7,051 nt of DNA. Source: Candidatus Poribacteria bacterium. GTDB taxonomy: Bacteria > Poribacteria > WGA-4E > WGA-3G. Below are positions 5,377 through 7,051 of the stretch, in pieces. Each line of letters begins with the position of its first letter. Position 1 is the stretch's first letter. Below the pieces are notes generated by a model, which was given only the letters and a program-made list of their open reading frames with translations, made no database searches and was not told where the DNA came from. The translations under genes were made by a program, and so were the position numbers. The DNA lies in assembly GCA_009845505.1 (NCBI GenBank), contig VXZL01000620.1, positions 1 to 7,051 of the forward strand, in the 5' to 3' direction.

Positions 5377-7051
5377 CTAACGAAGGAAAAAATTCGGCGA
5401 AAAGTTTCTTTGCCCAAAATTGCAGAGCTCAAGTTCAGGGCAAGAAGAAACAACAGTAAGCATGCTGCCGTTGGGGTGTGTTTTCAGGCGAGTGAGGGCT
5501 GTATAGAATAAGGCCCGATCCTCAGCACTCGTAATACGGCTGACATACAGAATCAGATGTCTACCTTCCCAACCCTTGAAACTATGCAGCGTTGTCGCTT
5601 TAATTCTAGCATCGCCCAGAAAAAATGCCAATTTTTTACGGCGGGAATTCTCATACTTGCGTAAATTTCCATCCCCTTGCCCGAATGGATCAAGTTCCTG
5701 ATCCTCTTGAACGAATGTGTCAAGGACACGGACTCTCTTTTCTTTACACTTCTCGACGAATCCAAGTCCTGTATCATTCCTTGGTGTGAGAAAAATAATA
5801 TCAGGAATTGCAGTATCATCCTTCAAGGTTTTCATTTGCCGGCGAGCTTCCTCAAAACAGATTTCTGCTATTGAGCTTACAGAAGATACTTGTACCCACC
5901 GCAACTCAATCGGCGGATTGAAACCTAGCACTACTTGTTTAGGAAGGTCAACTTCTACACCGGAAGGTACAAGGAAATGGTTAGCAAAATCCTCCAAAAT
6001 AGGGACGGTTTCGGGAGGCAGTCGGTAACTTGTTTCTAAATTATACTCCCTAGAACTAAATCCTGTTCCCCTTAATGATCCATCTAGCCAAGTCAAATCT
6101 TTTGCATATATATTCTGTGTCTTGTCTGCAACGAGAAGCATTTCTCCATCTGGATATGGTTTAACTGCTGCGCGCAGTGTCTGCCACCAGTCTTTGTTGT
6201 AGTCCTGTCCTTCGTCGACCAGGATAGCATCGTAGATTGGTAGGACATCGCGCCCTGACAAATCAGTATAGATTTTCGATACCAATTTTGCCATATGCTC
6301 CTCTAATACCGCTTCTTCAGTTTCTTCAGTAAATGGTATCCAAAGTTGAGAATAATCATTCACACGTCCCGCGAGCGTACAGATTCGCTTACACCAACCA
6401 TGAAAGTGACGAAATTCAATCTGTTGTCTGATAATTCTCGGGTTTCCGCCTTGTTGGGTCGCGAGTTCACGGGCATATCGAGCCACTATATCCCGAAGAT
6501 AATTCATTAGCGTAATGTTGAATGTGCACACAAGAACTCGTTTGCCTTCGCTAGCAAGTACAGCTGCACGGGCAGCGAGAGCTTGACTTTTACCAGATCC
6601 GGCAGGGCCTCTAACTTTACGATAACGCCTATCTGGAGGATCCGTTGCAACCGTTTGCTGCCGGCTATTCAATATAAGAGGCTTTCGCTGTTCTTTACTG
6701 AAGGCAGGTTCTTTAAGCCATCCACGGAGGTCATTTGCAGTATCCTCCGATATATTGCGAGATCGCCTTTGCCTACCCCACTTTTTTTGCTCTGGAAACA
6801 GAGCATCAATATCGCCAGTTACAACGTGTTCTGAACCTGAGAACGGATATCGCTCTTGGTATTTTCTCATGTTTCCATCTCGGAACGGGTTCAGTAAAAG
6901 ATCTACCTCTGTCTGAGGGACCTGCGTGAAAATGAGTCCAGCAGTAATTACTGCTTTTCCGTAACGGTCGTCAAGACGCGGGCAATAAAGATTGAATATT
7001 TCGTCTTCATAAAGTTTTATCTGATTAATCGGATTTTGGGTTGTCCTATTA
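5377..7051 (-). CDS. UvrD-like superfamily 1 helicase with N-terminal NERD-like domain (5'-partial)
   Basis: The frame stays open from its TAG at 5379-5377 to the right edge. The ATG at 6870 is internal, because the 60 codons before it (6871-7050) read as good protein sequence (NPINQIKLYEDEIFNLY, RYGKAVITAGLIFTQVP) without a stop. That part and the following VTGDIDALF resemble the NERD nuclease-related domain often joined to helicases. Numbering from the Met at 6870, the helicase motifs are LNSRQQTVA (67-75), Walker A GPAGSGKS (88-95), motif Ia VLVCTFNITLMNYL (112-125), motif II LVDEGQD (217-223), motif III VADKTQNIY (247-255), SYR (281-283), motif V TTLHSFKGWEG (426-436) and motif VI YTALTRLK (456-463). 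It is predicted to unwind or translocate on DNA using ATP, in the cytoplasm. It lies 128 bases upstream of the TPR gene on the same strand, so the three large genes are probably one operon. Nuclease activity of the N-terminal part cannot be judged from this fragment. Confidence 0.88.
   Translation of the reverse strand, partial: NRTTQNPINQIKLYEDEIFNLYCPRLDDRYGKAVITAGLIFTQVPQTEVDLLLNPFRDGNMRKYQERYPFSGSEHVVTGDIDALFPEQKKWGRQRRSRNISEDTANDLRGWLKEPAFSKEQRKPLILNSRQQTVATDPPDRRYRKVRGPAGSGKSQALAARAAVLASEGKRVLVCTFNITLMNYLRDIVARYARELATQQGGNPRIIRQQIEFRHFHGWCKRICTLAGRVNDYSQLWIPFTEETEEAVLEEHMAKLVSKIYTDLSGRDVLPIYDAILVDEGQDYNKDWWQTLRAAVKPYPDGEMLLVADKTQNIYAKDLTWLDGSLRGTGFSSREYNLETSYRLPPETVPILEDFANHFLVPSGVEVDLPKQVVLGFNPPIELRWVQVSSVSSIAEICFEEARRQMKTLKDDTAIPDIIFLTPRNDTGLGFVEKCKEKRVRVLDTFVQEDQELDPFGQGDGNLRKYENSRRKKLAFFLGDARIKATTLHSFKGWEGRHLILYVSRITSAEDRALFYTALTRLKTHPNGSMLTVVSSCPELELCNFGQRNFSPNFFLR

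Overview
The window is a dense stretch of moderate-GC bacterial DNA with no intergenic gap over about 130 bp and no RNA gene, CRISPR array or insertion sequence that I can see. The gene content (an amidohydrolase_2 hydrolase, TPR proteins, a protein with a [K/R]AEG repeat tail, and restriction/defence-type proteins) resembles environmental, probably uncultured bacteria such as Candidatus Poribacteria. This assignment is an inference from recalled protein style; the sequence contains no phylogenetic marker.

Left part (1-2030), ordinary accessory metabolism. A plus-strand amidohydrolase (58-891) converges with a minus-strand pair: a nitroreductase (1388-1957) followed 22 bp later by a small membrane-anchored protein with an in-frame 12-bp tandem repeat (880-1365). 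The amidohydrolase and the repeat protein overlap tail to tail by 12 bp. The nitroreductase has a near-consensus sigma70-type promoter at 1984-2012 and a strong Shine-Dalgarno, so this pair appears to have its own transcription start.

Right part (2031-7051), a probable defence operon on the minus strand. In transcription order it contains: (i) a superfamily 1 UvrD-like helicase. Its reading frame stays open through the right edge, so it is 5'-partial, and its N-terminal part looks like a NERD (nuclease-related) domain. (ii) A 128-bp gap holding a possible 28-codon ORF whose stop overlaps the next start (TAATG). (iii) A 603-residue protein joining about six TPR repeats to the TaqI-type target-recognition region of type IIG restriction-modification enzymes, with no methyltransferase domain. 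(iv) A 469-residue RecF/SMC-like ATPase with a C-terminal HEPN-like helical domain, coupled to (iii) by an ATGA stop/start overlap.

Interpretation (inference): helicase, DNA-recognition protein and ATPase/HEPN protein together look like a nucleic-acid-sensing anti-phage module. The architecture does not match any named system I can identify with confidence. The most unusual point is the apparent replacement of the methyltransferase half of a type IIG-like protein by TPR repeats.
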